Shown one piece after another: positions 38,103-52,030 of a stretch of DNA of 64,000 bases; within the stretch, counting starts at the first letter, position 1; the number at the start of each line of letters is the position of its first letter. Under the pieces are notes generated by a model, which was not told the origin of the DNA, did not search any database, and saw nothing but the letters and a program-made list of their open reading frames with translations. A program made the translations under genes and the position numbers. This DNA comes from Saccopteryx bilineata (Eukaryota; Chordata; Mammalia; Chiroptera; Emballonuridae): positions 203,981,847-204,045,846 of the forward strand of contig NC_089495.1 in the NCBI RefSeq assembly GCF_036850765.1, written 5' to 3'.

Positions 38103-38683
38103 TAAGGTCCCTACTGCTTCTCCTCAGAGCTGGGCCCCTTCCTGTGGCCACATGTCCTCACCACCTCCTGGGTGAACTTTCTGCAGGACCTGGTCCTCCT
38201 GCCTCCCAGTGATGCCCCGCCCTCTTCCCAGAAAGAAACCAGGCTCCTCCCCTCCCCACCCCTGCAGCCCACCTCCACCCACTCCCATCAGGAACTCCTG
38301 ACAGGCACCCCTGCTCCCCTCGCTTTGTCCTGTGCTGTCCAAGTTCCAGGGTTCCTCCCTGGGCCATTGCAGGAGTGTGTTCAAGAAGTCATCGATTCAT
38401 TGTGTTTTCTCCTGGAAAAGCTCACTGTGCTATGGATCTCTGTTATGGGACTGGGGTCCGGGGTAAGAAGTGATATAAGCAGAAATTCAGCCCCAGATGT
38501 TACTCCAGGCCCCACCTTTCTGCGCCCTGTAACTGCACGCCCTTCCGTTTGCAGAGTTCTGACATGGTTCCAGGCACTGGGCTCATGCTACATTTGTTTC
38601 CCTGTTGAACCCTCTCCATAGCCCAGGGAGAAAACTGAGGCTAAAAGTGGAAAAGCATCTTGTCCCAAAATGAACCTGGTTAC

Positions 38684-39995
38684 TAGCACGAAAGCCAAAC
38701 ATTTTCGGGCAACCCCCTGAATTCACTTCTTACTAGCAGAGGTGGCCCTGGACAGCTGACTGTCCTCCGTGTCCCACACAGTTATTAGAAATGGCATAAA
38801 GCGCTCGTGTCCCACAAAAAGCCTTTATTATTGTTAGCTGTAAAGGTAGGAGGGAAGGTTACTCTCCAAGGGAGGCAGAATTTGCCTTAGGCAAAAATAC
38901 CTTTTCGCATCCGAGTCGGGGCACCCAGCTCCCCGTGAACCCTTTTGCCCTCTGTCCCTCAACAAAACCAAGGAAGAGCCCCTCCCACTCAGCCCCGGCC
39001 CTGACCTCGCTCTGAGGAACAGAACCAGCGTCCCGCTCCCAGGTTCTGGAGAACAGACCTCGGGCAGGTCAGAACCTTTGGAAAAAACTAACTTTGCCCT
39101 TCAAACCGGGATCTCTTGAGCCACAAACACCATCGATAAAGGTTCTCAGCCGTAGTCAGGTCAGGAGAAAAGGGCACCACCTGCATTTCTGAGAAACGCG
39201 TTGGGGAGGCACAGACGTTACCAATGTGGGGAACACTTGTCTCAAATGTCCACGGCGTGTCCTTCCACGGCCTTCGCCCTGCCCGTGGCAATGGGACAGG
39301 CAGCGCCCGTGGCTTCATAAAGGGGCAGCTTCAGCAGGAGCGGAGGGAAGGTGCCTGGACCTTTGGCGAGTCAGTAGGGACAGAACAGACCACTGCTCAC
39401 CAGGAAGGGGGGGAGGGGGGACTCTGAGAGGACAGCGTGAGGGTGTTTGGGGTGATGGAACTACTCTACATCCCGACTATGATGGCGGGGATAAAACCAC
39501 ACGTGCATTAAATTTATAGAACTACACACCAGAGGACAAAAAGCCAATTTTGCTGTGGGTTTGTTTGTTTTCTAAGATTGGGATTTGCTTTGTTTTATTC
39601 AAAACCCAGGGCATAGGCAGGATACGTCAAGAGTATCACATATACAATGAAATAAAACATTTCCTGCCCTGAGACTAGAACATTCCCCACGTGGGGTTGG
39701 TGGGATGTGAGAGTCCAAGAGAAGCTGAGGAGAACACAGTTCTGGTGGGTTCTGGAAAGTGTCCTGCGCTCTGGCTACTCCCCAGGCAAAACTTGTCATA
39801 GGACAACAGATGGCACAGTTGATAACGCAGGATTCGAGAACAGAGGGCATCTGTGCCCGTGTCCCCTTCCAGAGCCCCGGAGAGAGGCCCACACCCCGGG
39901 GAAGGAAGTTTACCTGGGGGTCTAGGTGGGTCCGAGCAGATGGGCTGGGGTAGCCCCCCATGGTCCTGCTTGAGACCCAAGGAGTTGAGTCACAG
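38684..39995. repeat. Segmental duplication, copy 2
   Basis: Direct-oriented near-identical copy of 153-1,871, lacking the SINE of copy 1. It lies just downstream of the lone BPIFA3 exon. Copy 1 lies just upstream of BPIFA1, where BPIFA3 would be expected from human order. The region beyond, to 40,590, holds a MIR-like fragment near 40,000-40,200 and nothing else that I can support. Confidence 0.85.
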
Positions 39996-40595
39996 CTTCC
40001 TTGTCTGTAAAATGAGGCTAATAATAGTGTTGATATCCTAGGGACGCTAGGAGGGTTGCACAAGCGTTTGTGGAAACTACCTGTCGTTAATAGCGAACAC
40101 TACTATTATTACAGATGGAGAAACCAAGGCCCAGAAAGGTCATAGGAGCTGTCTAGTATCAAACAGCGAGACCTGGCACAGCCCCCTGAGAACTCAAGGC
40201 TTCTTGAACTGAGGACGGGGCACCCCCTCCCTGACTTCCACGCTCAGCAGACAGAGTGGCTTCCTGGTCACTCGTGTCCCCAGACCTCCCTCACTCATGA
40301 CACAGACGAGGAGACCATCTCAAAGCAGGACAGAGAGGGAATGAGAGACAAGCACCATCTCACCACGTTCTCCATGATCTCCACATTCTCTGCACCTCTG
40401 CATCTGGTGATGTCCGTGATGTACAGCATGAAATACATTATTGACACATCCGGCTAGAGTGAGTCCTTACCTCGTGACCCCTGGGGCCTCCTGTAGGGAA
40501 TGTTTGCTTTGGAATTTGTGGGATGGACACAGTAATATGAACAGCTTCTCGTCAGTTTCCCAGCTGTCAATGATTCAGCGCCACGTCTCACTCGC

Positions 40596-40602
40596 TATAT
40601 AT
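40596..40602 (+). promoter_or_regulatory. Candidate TATA box of the latherin-like gene
   Basis: TATATAT lies about 30 bp before a GC-richer stretch that ends in a good donor at 40,684|40,685 (atccag|gtgagc). This mirrors the BPIFA1 arrangement of TATA plus a short untranslated exon. There is no transcript evidence. Confidence 0.55.
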
Positions 40603-40627
40603 GAAGTCAGCCCCACTGCAGAACCCA

Positions 40628-40684
40628 GCAGGAATCAACTGACGGAGACCCAGAGCTCCTCCACTGTCCCCTGCAGAAATCCAG
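40628..40684 (+). other. Candidate 5' UTR exon of the latherin-like gene
   Basis: Inferred only from the TATA spacing and the donor at 40,685. The intron to 42,270 includes a SINE at 41.18 kb. Confidence 0.5.
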
Positions 40685-41177
40685 GTGAGCACAACACAAC
40701 GACCCTCTCAAACCTGCCTTTTTATCAGACACCAAGCCAGACTGAAGCTTTTAGTGAGTGTTGCCCAGTGACAAATTGGTGCTGGCTCTAGCACAAAACA
40801 CGAGAAACAGCAGCTTCAGTGCTGACGAGACGTCAGAGGGAGAAGGGTACACTGGCATAAGGCGTCCGCCAGCTTTCTCCTCTGCTACCCCTGGGTTGTG
40901 GCTTTCGTGCTCATGCTGACAAAATAGCTGCTGAACTACAGCCATCATGTCTGGCATCCAATTAAGAAACAGCAAAAGAAGAAAACAAAAGCTGGGTCAG
41001 CCCACTTTAAGTAACTCTTTAAGAAGACCCAACCTAAGAAGGTTGTGGAGAGAAGCCTTCTGTTAGGTCTGTTTCTGCTCTCAAAAATGAAAGAGTTCTT
41101 TAAAGGGAGAGGGAAGGGTGGGCAGGTGCCCTCAGCTCTCCAGGCTTCTATTTCCTGCTTTTTAAAATAAACGTTGA

Positions 41178-41298
41178 GCCTGACCTGTGGTGGCGCAGTG
41201 GATAAAGCTTCGACCTGGAACGCTGAGGTCGCTGGTTCAAAACCTTGGGCTTGCCTGGTCAAGGCACATATGGGAGTTGATGCTTTCTGCTCCTCCCT

Positions 41299-41350
<52 letters not shown>

Positions 41351-41390
41351 CTCTCTAAAATGAATAAAGTTTAAAAAAATTTAGATAAAC
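41178..41390 (+). mobile_element. Bat tRNA-derived SINE (short form)
   Basis: Head 'gcctgacctgtggtggcgca', the B-box-like 'gctggttcaaaacc', then 'aaggcacatatgggagttga', a long CT tract and an A-rich tail. Confidence 0.9.
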
Positions 41391-42284
41391 TTATTTAAAA
41401 AATAAATGTAGATATTTGTCTCATAGATCAGGGCTGTTGCAATGATTTATTGTAGATTCCTCTCTCTAGGCTTCTAAAAATGCCCCTTGGCCACCCTGTC
41501 CTTCCTGGGCTCTGTTACTGTGTGCGTTTTCCTAAAGGCACTGTCAGAACCGGGGAGGGATGAAGAGAACCATTGACTAGTAACTCCAAAATGAGCTTCC
41601 ATTTAGTGGCCCTGGGTTAAACAATATTTCAAAATGCTTGTTGAATCCTCACAGTAACTTTATTTATTGAGGTACAAGGTAAAGTACACACAACTTAAAG
41701 GCAGAAAAGCTGGGACTCGCCACTAAATATGGGTGGTCTCAGGGAAAGCATAGCCCTGTTCTGAGCCTCAGTTTCCCATCTGTAAACGGAAGTGGAATTG
41801 GGATGGTTAGGAATACGTACAGAGGAGTCCCTGGTTTTCCCCCACCCCCAAACCCTTCAGCTCCATAGAGAATCTCAGACTGACCCTGACACTGACTCGA
41901 CTTACCTGGGGCCCCCAGGGCACATCCCAAGTGCTGAAGGTATCAGGTCCTCTTCTCATCCTTGGTGGGCTGCCTGCCCTGTTGTCTGCTCAGTGCTGGA
42001 ATATTTGAATTCCCCGTGGGTCTGTTAGATGGCGTAATTAAAAATATTTCTTAGATATCAATCCATTTGCCCTTTTATCTTAGCATGCCTTGTTATTCTT
42101 TACTGGATGCTGGACATCATGATGAGAAATTGTAGAGGCTCAGAATGATGTTTTCTTGTTCCAAGAATAGGCCTACATGAGTTTTCTGGCCACCCCAGAT
42201 TTATGCTCTGGGGACACCCTCTCAGAGGATGACCCCCACAACCTACGCTCTCTGCTTTGCCCTCCCACAGGTGCCTGACCCAAG

Positions 42285-45200
42285 ATGCTGAGGATCTCCG
42301 GCCTCTTCCTGCTCCTCTGTGGGCTGCTTGCTCCATCCACTGCTCAGGACCACCAAGGTGAGACTGTCCTCTCTTGAGTCATGCCTGGCCTTGTCAGACC
42401 CATAGGTCTCTCCTAGAAATCCAAGCCATGAGCCAATGCTGGTTTGGTTTCTATTAGCCTCGTGCCCAGCATAGAGTTAACACCAATAATCGTTAGCTAT
42501 ACTGATTGTCACTACATAACTGTATTAACTCTCTTCTCAAGATCCTCCTCTTTCCTGTCGCTGTGCCTTGCTCCATCTACTAAAACCCACCATCCAAGAC
42601 CCCAGCCCGACCTGGACCGGCTGTGCCCGCTTCCCTCACACTCACTCCTCTCCGGCCACCGCGGCCTCTGAAGCACATGAAACACACGAAGAACCTTTGC
42701 AGGCGCTGTTCCCTCTGCTTAAAACAGCCTTCCCCTAACGATCCACAGGGCGCCCTCCCTTCCTCAGGTATCGGCTAAGACATCAATTTTGCAGAAAGAC
42801 CTTCCTCGGCCTGAACTAGTGCCCTCCGCCCGCCCTCTGGGTGCTCAGCCTGCCCGTGCTCTTCCCTCCTCCCAGAGCGCGCGCCTCTCGGAATGCACCG
42901 CTATAGCCGCAGTGCTTAGAACATTGACACTTCTTTCCAGGCCCCTTGGCAAATAGTCTCCTCCCAGTGATTCTTCAGGTGACACCCCATCACTCTGACC
43001 ACCTCATCTTCACGCCTATGGCTTCAGCTTCCTCACGAACCACCACCTTGCCAGCTCCGTGAGGGCGGAGGGTCCTCCGGTTTCCACCCACGCAGCCCCA
43101 CCCCTTTGGCACGGCTCCTGCACATAGGAGGCCCCCAAAAATATCTGCTCAGCTAAACGACTGTGTCTAGAACCTGGGACGCCCACGCAGGCCAGGCAGA
43201 CCAGATGAATGAGAAGTAAACGCGCCACGTGTGGGATGTGTTCAGAGATCAAGGTCGTGTCCGGGAATTTGGGGCATCTGACCGTCAAATTGGGTTTTGA
43301 GGCCCATGTTTCTTTCTCAACTCTAACCCAAGGACCCCCAGGCGTGGACGCTCCCCCCAGCCCGGAGACCCCTAACCTAGGAGGATCATTGAAGGACTTC
43401 CTCAGCAACAAAATAAAATCCATGAAGTTTGGTTCAAGTTTCACCAACGGAAACAGACGATATGCATGAGCGCTCTCTGATCAATCTGCTCCAGGCCCAG
43501 CCGGTCCTGGTTCTGTGGGGGTGTTAGAGCTCCCCTCACATTGCCTGACACTGCAGAGGCCCTTCCCTAACAGTCCCTCCAGCTCGGATGGCCAGACAGC
43601 CACTGGTCAGGAGAAATTCCCATTGGGGGCGGAGGCAGCAGCTGAGCAGGATGGGAGACAGGGACTCAGGCTCTTTGTTGGGGAAAGGATGGCTGCCCGT
43701 CAGCTGGGCCAGCCCCTCCGGTCTCTTCCCCTCCCTGCGCCTCTGTTAAAGGGAGGAATCCCAGAGGACTGCTGTGAGGAATAAATGAAATAACACGTTT
43801 AAAGTGCTGACACAGCTCCCTGCGCTCAGTACGCCCCCAATCAGCTGTAACAAGAACAGCAACCTCAACAGAGCTAATGTGGTGATAATAATTGCTGCTC
43901 TCTGAACACCAGAACACGGACATCCAAGACTCAAGTACTGACTCCCACCTTCACCCCAGACCGCCACCTAGTCCTTCCCCAACCTGGGTCGGCTTAGCTA
44001 ATGACATCCATTTTCTCCGGCCCTAAACCTTGATGTGGACCGTGGCTCCCCTCTTCCTCTCACACCCACATTCATACTTCCGGCAAACTCTGTCTGTCAA
44101 CCTTCAAAACACACCCAGGCCTCAGACAGCTTTCTCCACCGTCTCTGCTCAGAGCCACACCACCCCTTCACTGAATGCCCCAGAGCCCCCTGTTCCCTTT
44201 AAACCCATTCTTCCTCCACTCTGTTCCACTGGGATTTGTACCTCTTTGAATTTCCAACTATTCTATTGGCTCTCAGAACCAAGCCCAAGGTCCTTACAAT
44301 TGAACCACAAGGCTCCATGAGATCTGGCTCAACCAACTACCTCTCTCATCTGTTCTCCTACTATTCACCCCATCGCACTGTGCACCAGCCTCACTGAGCC
44401 TATTCTGTTGCTCAAACATGCCAGCCAAGTTTCAGCCCCAGGGCCTTTGCTCTTACTCTGTCTTCTCCTTGGCCCCATCTTTCCCTAGCCTGCCTCATGA
44501 CTTATACTTTCACATGCTCCATGACTCTTTCCAAAAGTCACTGCCTATGAGAAGCCTTCCCTGACTCCCCTGTCTAAAATTCTACTCTTCCCTATGTCAC
44601 TCTTTATCACCCAGTTTTTCACAGACATCCCAGCCTATATCCCATAGGCATCAATTTACTCATTTTACACATATACACTATTCCCAAGCATGTGCTGTCT
44701 GTGGCTCTAAGTCTTTTACTTATCATTTATTCACTCATTTATTCCAGTGTACTTGATACTGGCCAAAGGACTAGACATGGTCATTCTAAGGTGCATTAAA
44801 ACAAGTGCTTCCCTTTGCTGTGTTCCCAGTGCTTGTCACATAGTAGCTGTGTGATAAATCATGTGGCTACTGAGGGAATAACGGTCCTTGCATACACTCA
44901 GCTTCTGCCTTGCACAACGTCTGGTCACCAGCCTCTGGGGCCACAACCTTCCCTTGTATTGTTATCTCTTCACTCAGGCTCCAGGTGAGAAATGTACGCA
45001 TCGTAGACCTCACCCTTGAGAACTCCCAGGATAGCAAGGACGCCAAGTTAAGGATAGGACCAGAATTTACCGTATCGGTGAGGTAAGTAACAGCTACAAG
45101 TGTCAGGCACGGCTCTACCCACTTTGGCACAGGTGCACGGGGTACAGGAAGCAACCATAACTCACAGGCCCCCAGGGCCATCTCAGCAAGACTCGCTGTA

Positions 45201-48200
45201 TGGCTGGAGCAGCGCCTACCCTCCTTAGGCCGGCGTGACTCTGCGTGCAGAGTCAGGAGTCCACAGGACACTTGACTGCTTCCAATCTGGGGCTGTCTAG
45301 CAAGAACAGGGGGTGTTCTACAGGTTTTCTTTCCCTGCTTCACTCAGAAAGCCCCGTCTTTCATTTGTTCGAAAATGAGAATATTGACATCAGCTCTGAT
45401 TGAATATGACTTAAGCACAGAATCTGCTCTAGACCCCAACGCTCCATGGCCCCAATGCTTAGAGATGCTGAGAGATTTTGCACAGGCGTGTTTTGTCTGG
45501 TCTGCAGAATGTACATTGAGAGAGGACAGACAGACTTCCTTCAGTTTATCACTGACTTGCCTCTCCCCTCGAAACCAACCCCTGGTCTATTCATTCATTT
45601 CCACGTCAAGCCTGGACCTCATGGCAATGGTGTTGGAGACCTCTGCAACAATACTTTCCATTGTCACAGTCTGTCACTTTTGATAAGATGCGATACTGAG
45701 CATCAATTGTCCCCTGAGCCAGATGTAGTAGGTATTAGTCGTATACTCTGAAGGCTGATGTCCCTGGTTTAACCGCTTGCTGGATGCATGACTTAGAAAA
45801 ATCCGTTCCTATTCTCCAGTCTTGAGTAACCTCTTTTGAAAAATAAGGAAATTATCTCAACAGAGTCCTTTGGAGGGTCCTATGCACACACAGGGAACCT
45901 TTATTCTAGATGAAATTGGAGGTGCTGTGACCTCCGAGGTTCTGAGCTCTAACTCTTCCCTCCCACAGGATCCCGATGTTTGGGCCGTTCACATTTCTCA
46001 TGCAGGCAGAAGTAGAAGTCGAACTGCACTTGGGGACCTCAGAAGACGGCACACCACAACTTAGCTTGAGAAATTGTAGGCTCATACCCGGGACCCTAGA
46101 GATCGTACCTGAAAATATGTGAGTTCTCTGCCTTCCTCTCTCTCTGGGTCCAGCTGGTTATAATAAAGCCCACAGTGAGGCTTTGCCCAATAATGTCACC
46201 CACAAAGCAGTATTTTTTGAAATTACCCTATTGTGTATACAGGGATGTGCATCTTAGAAATAGAACTCTATGTTCACTTAAAAATAATTTGCTTGTTGTA
46301 AAGATAATAAGCTCACTGACGTGGAAAGAGGTTCACTGAATGGCTGTGAGAGCAAAGAAAGCAGGCTCGCTTGATGATGGGTTGACACTAGTTTATTTCT
46401 GATTTTTTATTTATTTTTATTTTTATGTTCTTATAAACAATCCTAAATCTTTGATATAGAAGGGTTTTTCGAAAGTAGAAATTATTTCCTTATTGTAGGT
46501 TTCTAAAATTATTTCAAAAGTATTACCAGTTCTGCAACATTAACCAGTTAAGGTACATAACAATTTTGAGCATTCCAAATCACATACCGGATACCTCACC
46601 AATGCAACTGAACTCAGTGACGTGATTCTAGCAGGCACCGGTCAGTTTCATCACATGCCCAACCAGTATGATTTGTTCCAATTTTCACACATTCTGTGTA
46701 GAAAATTTCACAGATGCCATTGTTTTCATTTTTTTAAACTTTCAGTAGAGCAAGAATGTCATCTCATCAGTCTTTTTTTCTAGTCTGTGAGGTAATCTTC
46801 ATAGAGTAACTATCTTCAGAGGTTTGCCCTTTTATTAACAAGAGTGTTAGTGCTTTCTCTAAAATTTATAACTCTTTTTTCCAATCTTCTTTTCTAAGAT
46901 TTTTTTTAATTTAGGCTGATCTCTACAATTAACTGAATCCAACATCATTGCCAATCTATTTTATACCCTGTCTATCTTATTCATGAATTCTTCAGTTTGC
47001 TCTATTCCTTGTTGCTCACTGTTTCAGGAAAGAGCAGGTGTGGAATCCTTCCTGAGCCCTTCCTGGTCTGGTAATGTCCTCTTGTCTTGTACAGACACAC
47101 TGAGAACCTGGCCAGAGAAGGCATCCTTGACCCACAGTCACCTTACCCAGGGAAAACTCTGTTGACTATGGCTCTCATGTCTACTGATATGTTGAAGAAC
47201 ATGAGTCCTTCCATTGTGGGAAATCTGAGACCTTAGGCTGGAAGAGGTAGATCAACTGAGTTATGTGCAAGCGCTTTATAAAATAAAGACACAAACCCTT
47301 TGCCTGGAACTTAGATTAACTCTGATCTATCAAGGACTGGGGAAGACTTCAGGACCCCAAAGACCACTTTACACGGCTACTTCCTGCTTCTTTCTTATGT
47401 CCCCCAACTGAAGAAGGACATGATACTCCTTTTCCATGATACTCCTTTTCCATGGGGCTAGGGAAATAAGTTCTAGCATAGCATTAGCTCATCAGATAAA
47501 TGATCATGTGTGCAGGAAAGAAAGAAGTCAGAGCTGACTAGTGAGCCTGGATAAAGCCAGTGGGCTGGACCTGGAAGGATGGTCAAAGCTGAAGAAATCA
47601 TTGCAGAAGACAAGCAAAAGAGCACAGAGAGGGGAGGGGGAGCCAGTGATGAGGGCACACGTGCTTTGAACTATAAGGTCAATTTTAGGAGCTATTAAGA
47701 GGTAAATAAGAGCAAAGGGCCGAGGCTGGGTTAGAGCTCTGTGCAAACAAGGGATAAAGGCTAAAATCTAAGCTGTTTGGGGTCAACTGCGGAAAGGGGC
47801 ACCATGAAGGAAGAAGAACGTGGGTGAAAGTAATCTATTCTACAACCTCATCCATTCTGCATTTAGAGACCCCTCGGCACCAGGACCTATTGCTAAAGAG
47901 GTGGAGCGCCACATGGGATACATCTTCAACAAGATCTTGGCCGAAAGAGTAAGTATGCCAACCCAGACTATGTACTTCAGTCTCTGAGTCTGGAGTCGGA
48001 TCTTGTTTGTTGGATTTTCTTAAACTGAAAGGAGATCTTCCGAGAAGGAATCAGCCTCTGTGAGACTGGATGTCAGCTAAGGAGGCCATTCAAGACTTGA
48101 TTTCCCTAGCTATAAATAAGTATAAGCAATTATAAAATGAAGAGCTAACATTTACTAAAGCACACAGGCACGGTGCTAAGCATCTTACGTGAATTTGCTT

Positions 48201-49763
48201 GTCTCCTTCTACAGTCTCATACTCTAGGTAGTAATACTGTCCCCATTTCCCAGTGTTTCCCCAGATTTAAGAAGAAGTTCTGAGGGGAGGTTCAGAAACT
48301 TACTCAAGTGAGGAAAATGCCAAATGGCCCAGCTGATATGGGACCCCAGGGCAGTCTGCTCCCCAATCCTCTCTTTCCTGCTTGTTCCCTAGGATGGCCT
48401 GGCTTAGAAGAAGGACTTGTCCGGATGACCCCATGCAGACTTCATGAGCAGAGTCCTCCCCCTGACTCATGTATTTCCTTGTCTTGCAGATGTGTTCCTT
48501 CCTTAACCTGTGGCTCCAGCACATGAGACCCCGCCTGACTAATGAAATGATTAGTAAGTGAGGCCAGAGGGAAGGGGTAGGAGAAAGTTCACACTCCTCC
48601 CACCCCTTTACCCTTCCATCCATTGTCATCCCTTCCCTCATCCTGACACTGCTCCCACTTCCAAAACTCCTTCCTGCCCTGCAGAGGAAGTAGGGTCTGT
48701 AACAACCACAATACTAACAAACTCAGCTCCCATTTCTGGGGGGAGGGGGTGCTGTGCGCCTGCTCAGGCTTAAACCCTCTGCAGTCCTACCACGAGCTAA
48801 GTACGTGCAGGTTTCCATTCTCTTCTGGTCCTCAAAGCCTACAAAGCTGAAATATAAACAGAAGCTTCCCTGGGGTGTGTGTGTGTGGAAGAAAAGCTGT
48901 CCAAGATGCCCTTGACTCTCCTCTTAAAATGTACGATGCTGCATTCAGAGGAGAATATTGGTCTGGTTTCAGCCCAGGAAAGCACTGTGTCCTTCAGCCG
49001 TCTCTACCGCCCAGGACCCAAAGTTTCTACGTCTGCCAGACCCCCAACGAGTCGTGCAAGGTGGAATCTCCACAGCTCAGCCCCCAGCAGGAATCTGAGA
49101 ACCAATAACATTGCCGGGTTAAAAAAGACTCTTATTTCATTAATTAATTTTTCATTAGTCCAATCACGGGCTGGATGCTAGAATTTCTAACGTTCCTTTA
49201 GATGACTTTTCCAGCAAGCAATTTCCTGGCCTTGGCTGGCATACCTCCATTGACAGGGAGCTCCCTGCTTATAGGGTGGGAAGCTTGAGGCAGGTCATCT
49301 GGATGCGTGTTGAAGCTCTCAAAGCTCGGTGCACAGCGTCAGTCCGAGCACATGGGACTGGGTGGCAGGGCCAACACCCTCGCTCTGTGCATCACGGCTG
49401 CGACTCTGGAGAGGGCTCCTGGTAAACAGAGAATCTGGCTGCTTTAAGGCCAACATCCTCCACTGTCTCGTTTTAGGGCACAAGCTCTTGGGGGATTAGC
49501 TTCAGGAGGGAGAAGTTGTTCCCGGTTTATGGGTGAGGAAACTGAGGCTCAGAACTGTCAGTGAAATAATCGGAGACAGCTGGTGACAGAAAAGAGCCTT
49601 CTGCCTCCGGTCTCCAAGCCTCTGACCAGTTCTCTGACCTTGCTGTGTCCCCAGATCCAGCAGGGGAAACTCCTTTGCCTCTCTCATCCTCCTTCGCCCC
49701 CATGATCTAAGGTGTCTGTCTTGCGTTCTAGATCGTTTGCTGCAGCCGGGCACGTACGTCTAG
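42285..49763 (+). CDS. Latherin-like single-BPI-domain secreted protein (BPIFA4-type)
   Basis: Predicted secreted surfactant-type BPI-fold protein. The leader exon (acceptor at 42,270; coding 42,285-42,357) encodes a signal peptide MLRISGLFLLLCGLL..A|QDHQ, very like horse latherin. Later exons are 44978-45082 (LQVRNVRIVDLTLENS, like latherin LQDARLLQLSLEFS), 45969-46118 (ends LSLRNCRLIPGTLEI), 47867-47948, 48490-48553 (MCSFLNLW) and 49732-49763 ending in TAG. Phases join throughout, and the Cys of RNC and of MCSF match the conserved BPI disulfide pair. The phases require one more exon (length 1 mod 3) between 42,358 and 44,977; the best candidate is listed separately and lacks a clear donor. 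Assignment to BPIFA4 rests on recalled similarity to latherin. In human BPIFA4P lies upstream of BPIFA3, so the position here is unusual. The last three exons lie in the left arm of a palindrome. Confidence 0.75.
43333..43467 (+). other. Weak candidate third exon of the latherin-like gene
   Basis: After a possible acceptor (ctaacccaag) the frame continues the leader exon in correct phase. It reads LGGSLKDFLSNKIKS, reminiscent of the BPIFA1 segment LAGSLTNALSN. However, no GT donor in the required phase occurs before the stop near 43,468. Either this is chance similarity, the donor is non-canonical, or the gene is damaged here. The rest of 42,358-44,977 shows no better candidate. Confidence 0.25.
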
Positions 49764-52030
49764 ATATCCTCACAGCACAGGAGCCGCATTGGTACCAATC
49801 AGGTGAGAGACTAGAGACATATTTTCATGCCTTCAGTGATCTTGGGCATTAGAGTCATTGTAAATGTTTCATTCCTCTTTTCATTCATAAAATTCTAGCG
49901 AAGTGTCTACAATGTGTTAGACTCTAGGGATACAACCATGAGCAACACAAAGACTCTGTTCCCCTGGAGCTCGTATCCTCATTGTGCATACCCACAGTGA
50001 ACTAGGAGTTAAATGCAGGGTCCACTCCATTCCATAAGGTGATGGAATGATGAAGGTAATAACATAGAAGGACGTGAGAGACAGCGTGACTGGGGTGGCA
50101 GAGAAGAAAGGCAAAGGAGCACGTGTAGTGGAGTCCTGAATAATAAGGTAGAAGACATTATCCCAAGACCCAGGGAAAGAATATCACAGACAGGAGAACG
50201 AGCATGTGCAAAAGCCCTGAGGCAGGAGTGAGCTATCCTTGTGGGTGCAAAGAAAGAAGAGCATTGTGGCTGGAGGGTGGAAGGGCTCCATTATAAAAAG
50301 TAATTTCATAAGGAGGATATCTGGTGAAGAAAGGAAAGGGGGGTCTCTGTAAAAGGAGATGTGATTATTCACTTAGCACGTATTGATTTAAAACTGTATT
50401 CTGTGCTGAATACTCGAGTGACCCCACCTCAGGTCTTTCCAGAAAAAAGGGCACACCTGCCACTCTGGTCCCTGCTTCGTTTTCCTTCATGACACATCAT
50501 TAGCATCTGACCTCCTACTATGTTATTAGTTATTTCTTCTCCTTCCCCAACTAGAATGCAGACTTCATAAAGGCAAGGACTTGATTCTATTTCCTGATAT
50601 ATCCCAGGTGCCAGGATTACAAAGATGAACCACACCCGGCCCCTGCCCTCAAGAGCGCCCAGTCTAGTAAGGGATAGGCAAATAAATGGGCTATTTTATG
50701 TGCAGAAGAATGTCCTGTTTGAGGTTCTATGGACGTAGAGAGGCAAGACTCAGAAGCTCTGCCAGAAGATGTCCTGGAGGGCTTCCAAGTGAAGGAAGGA
50801 TTTAAAATGGATGTTGAAGAACAATTAAGAGTTCTTTGTGGGGAAATGCATTAAAGGCAGAGGACACAGCATGTGCGAACACACAGAAGTAGGAAAGGAC
50901 CTGGTGCTCTAGACAACGGGGAGAAGCTCTGTGTGATTGGTCACGGGCATCATGGGGAATGGAGACATGCTTCTCTTAGCAGTAAGGATAAGCTTACTGT
51001 GGGCAGTACATGTGACTTCTGAGGACAATGTTGGATATGATGGACTGAGCCACCAGGAAGGTACAGTCCATGACAGGGAACATGAAACATTCAGTGGCTG
51101 ACACCATAGTTGAAACTATGTTATTGGGTTGATTAGTTTAGTTATGTACTACTCTAAATTAATCCTATGCAATAAAAAATATAATGAGACACATGTAATT
51201 TGGGGATTTTTAGTAATAAAATTTTAACTGAAAAAATACAGATTTATTAATTTTTGTGATATATTTTGCTTACTCAATGTAGCCAAAGTATTAGCATGTC
51301 TATGTATCATCAATATAAAAGTTATTAAGGAAATTTATTACATCCTATATTTTGCACCAAGTCTTTGATATCTGGAGTGTATTTTGTACTTACAGCACAT
51401 TTTCATGTGGACTGGGTGCAGTTTAAGTGCTCAATATTCACATGTGGTTGGTGGCGACCACAGTGGACACAGCAACTCTAGCAAAGCTAAGTATGGCTGG
51501 TTGCAAAAAACAGCTAATTATGGCTGGTTCCTCGTTCTGTATATTTGCACAGGCTGTGTCCTCTGTCTTAAATGCATTTCCCCACAAAGAACTCTTAATC
51601 ACTCAACATTTTATATTATGCCCCCAATACATGTAGGCTGCAATCTATCAGGGAAGTCCCACAGACACATTTATCCTGCCTAGAAAGTGTTTTATAACTG
51701 TGAAGGATTGCCCATATTAAAATAATATGTAATATTAAAATATCTTTTGATGAACCAGGGCATTTGGCAACATTTTGCAGCCTTGTGCCACGACGTTGGC
51801 CAAGGTCCATCTTGGCGGAGGAGAAGGAAACTAAGGAACAGTGAGGAATTGTTCTCCAGGAATAGGGAGTGGAGGGGTGTCCAGGAAGAAATACGGTTCA
51901 GCACCACGAACAGTGGACAGCGTCACCGCTGCGATTCAGAACTGGGCAGAGGAAAGGCGCTGTGCTCTGCCTTATAACCTCCTTTAAAAGCGTGTATAAT
52001 TTTGACGAGTATCTTGATTATTTCACACAG

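Noticed and set aside
40340..40460. Possible BPIFB1 C-terminal exon (frame reading FSAPLHLVMSVMYSMK)
   Set aside because: No convincing match to the BPIFB1 C-terminal domain and no matching splice signals.
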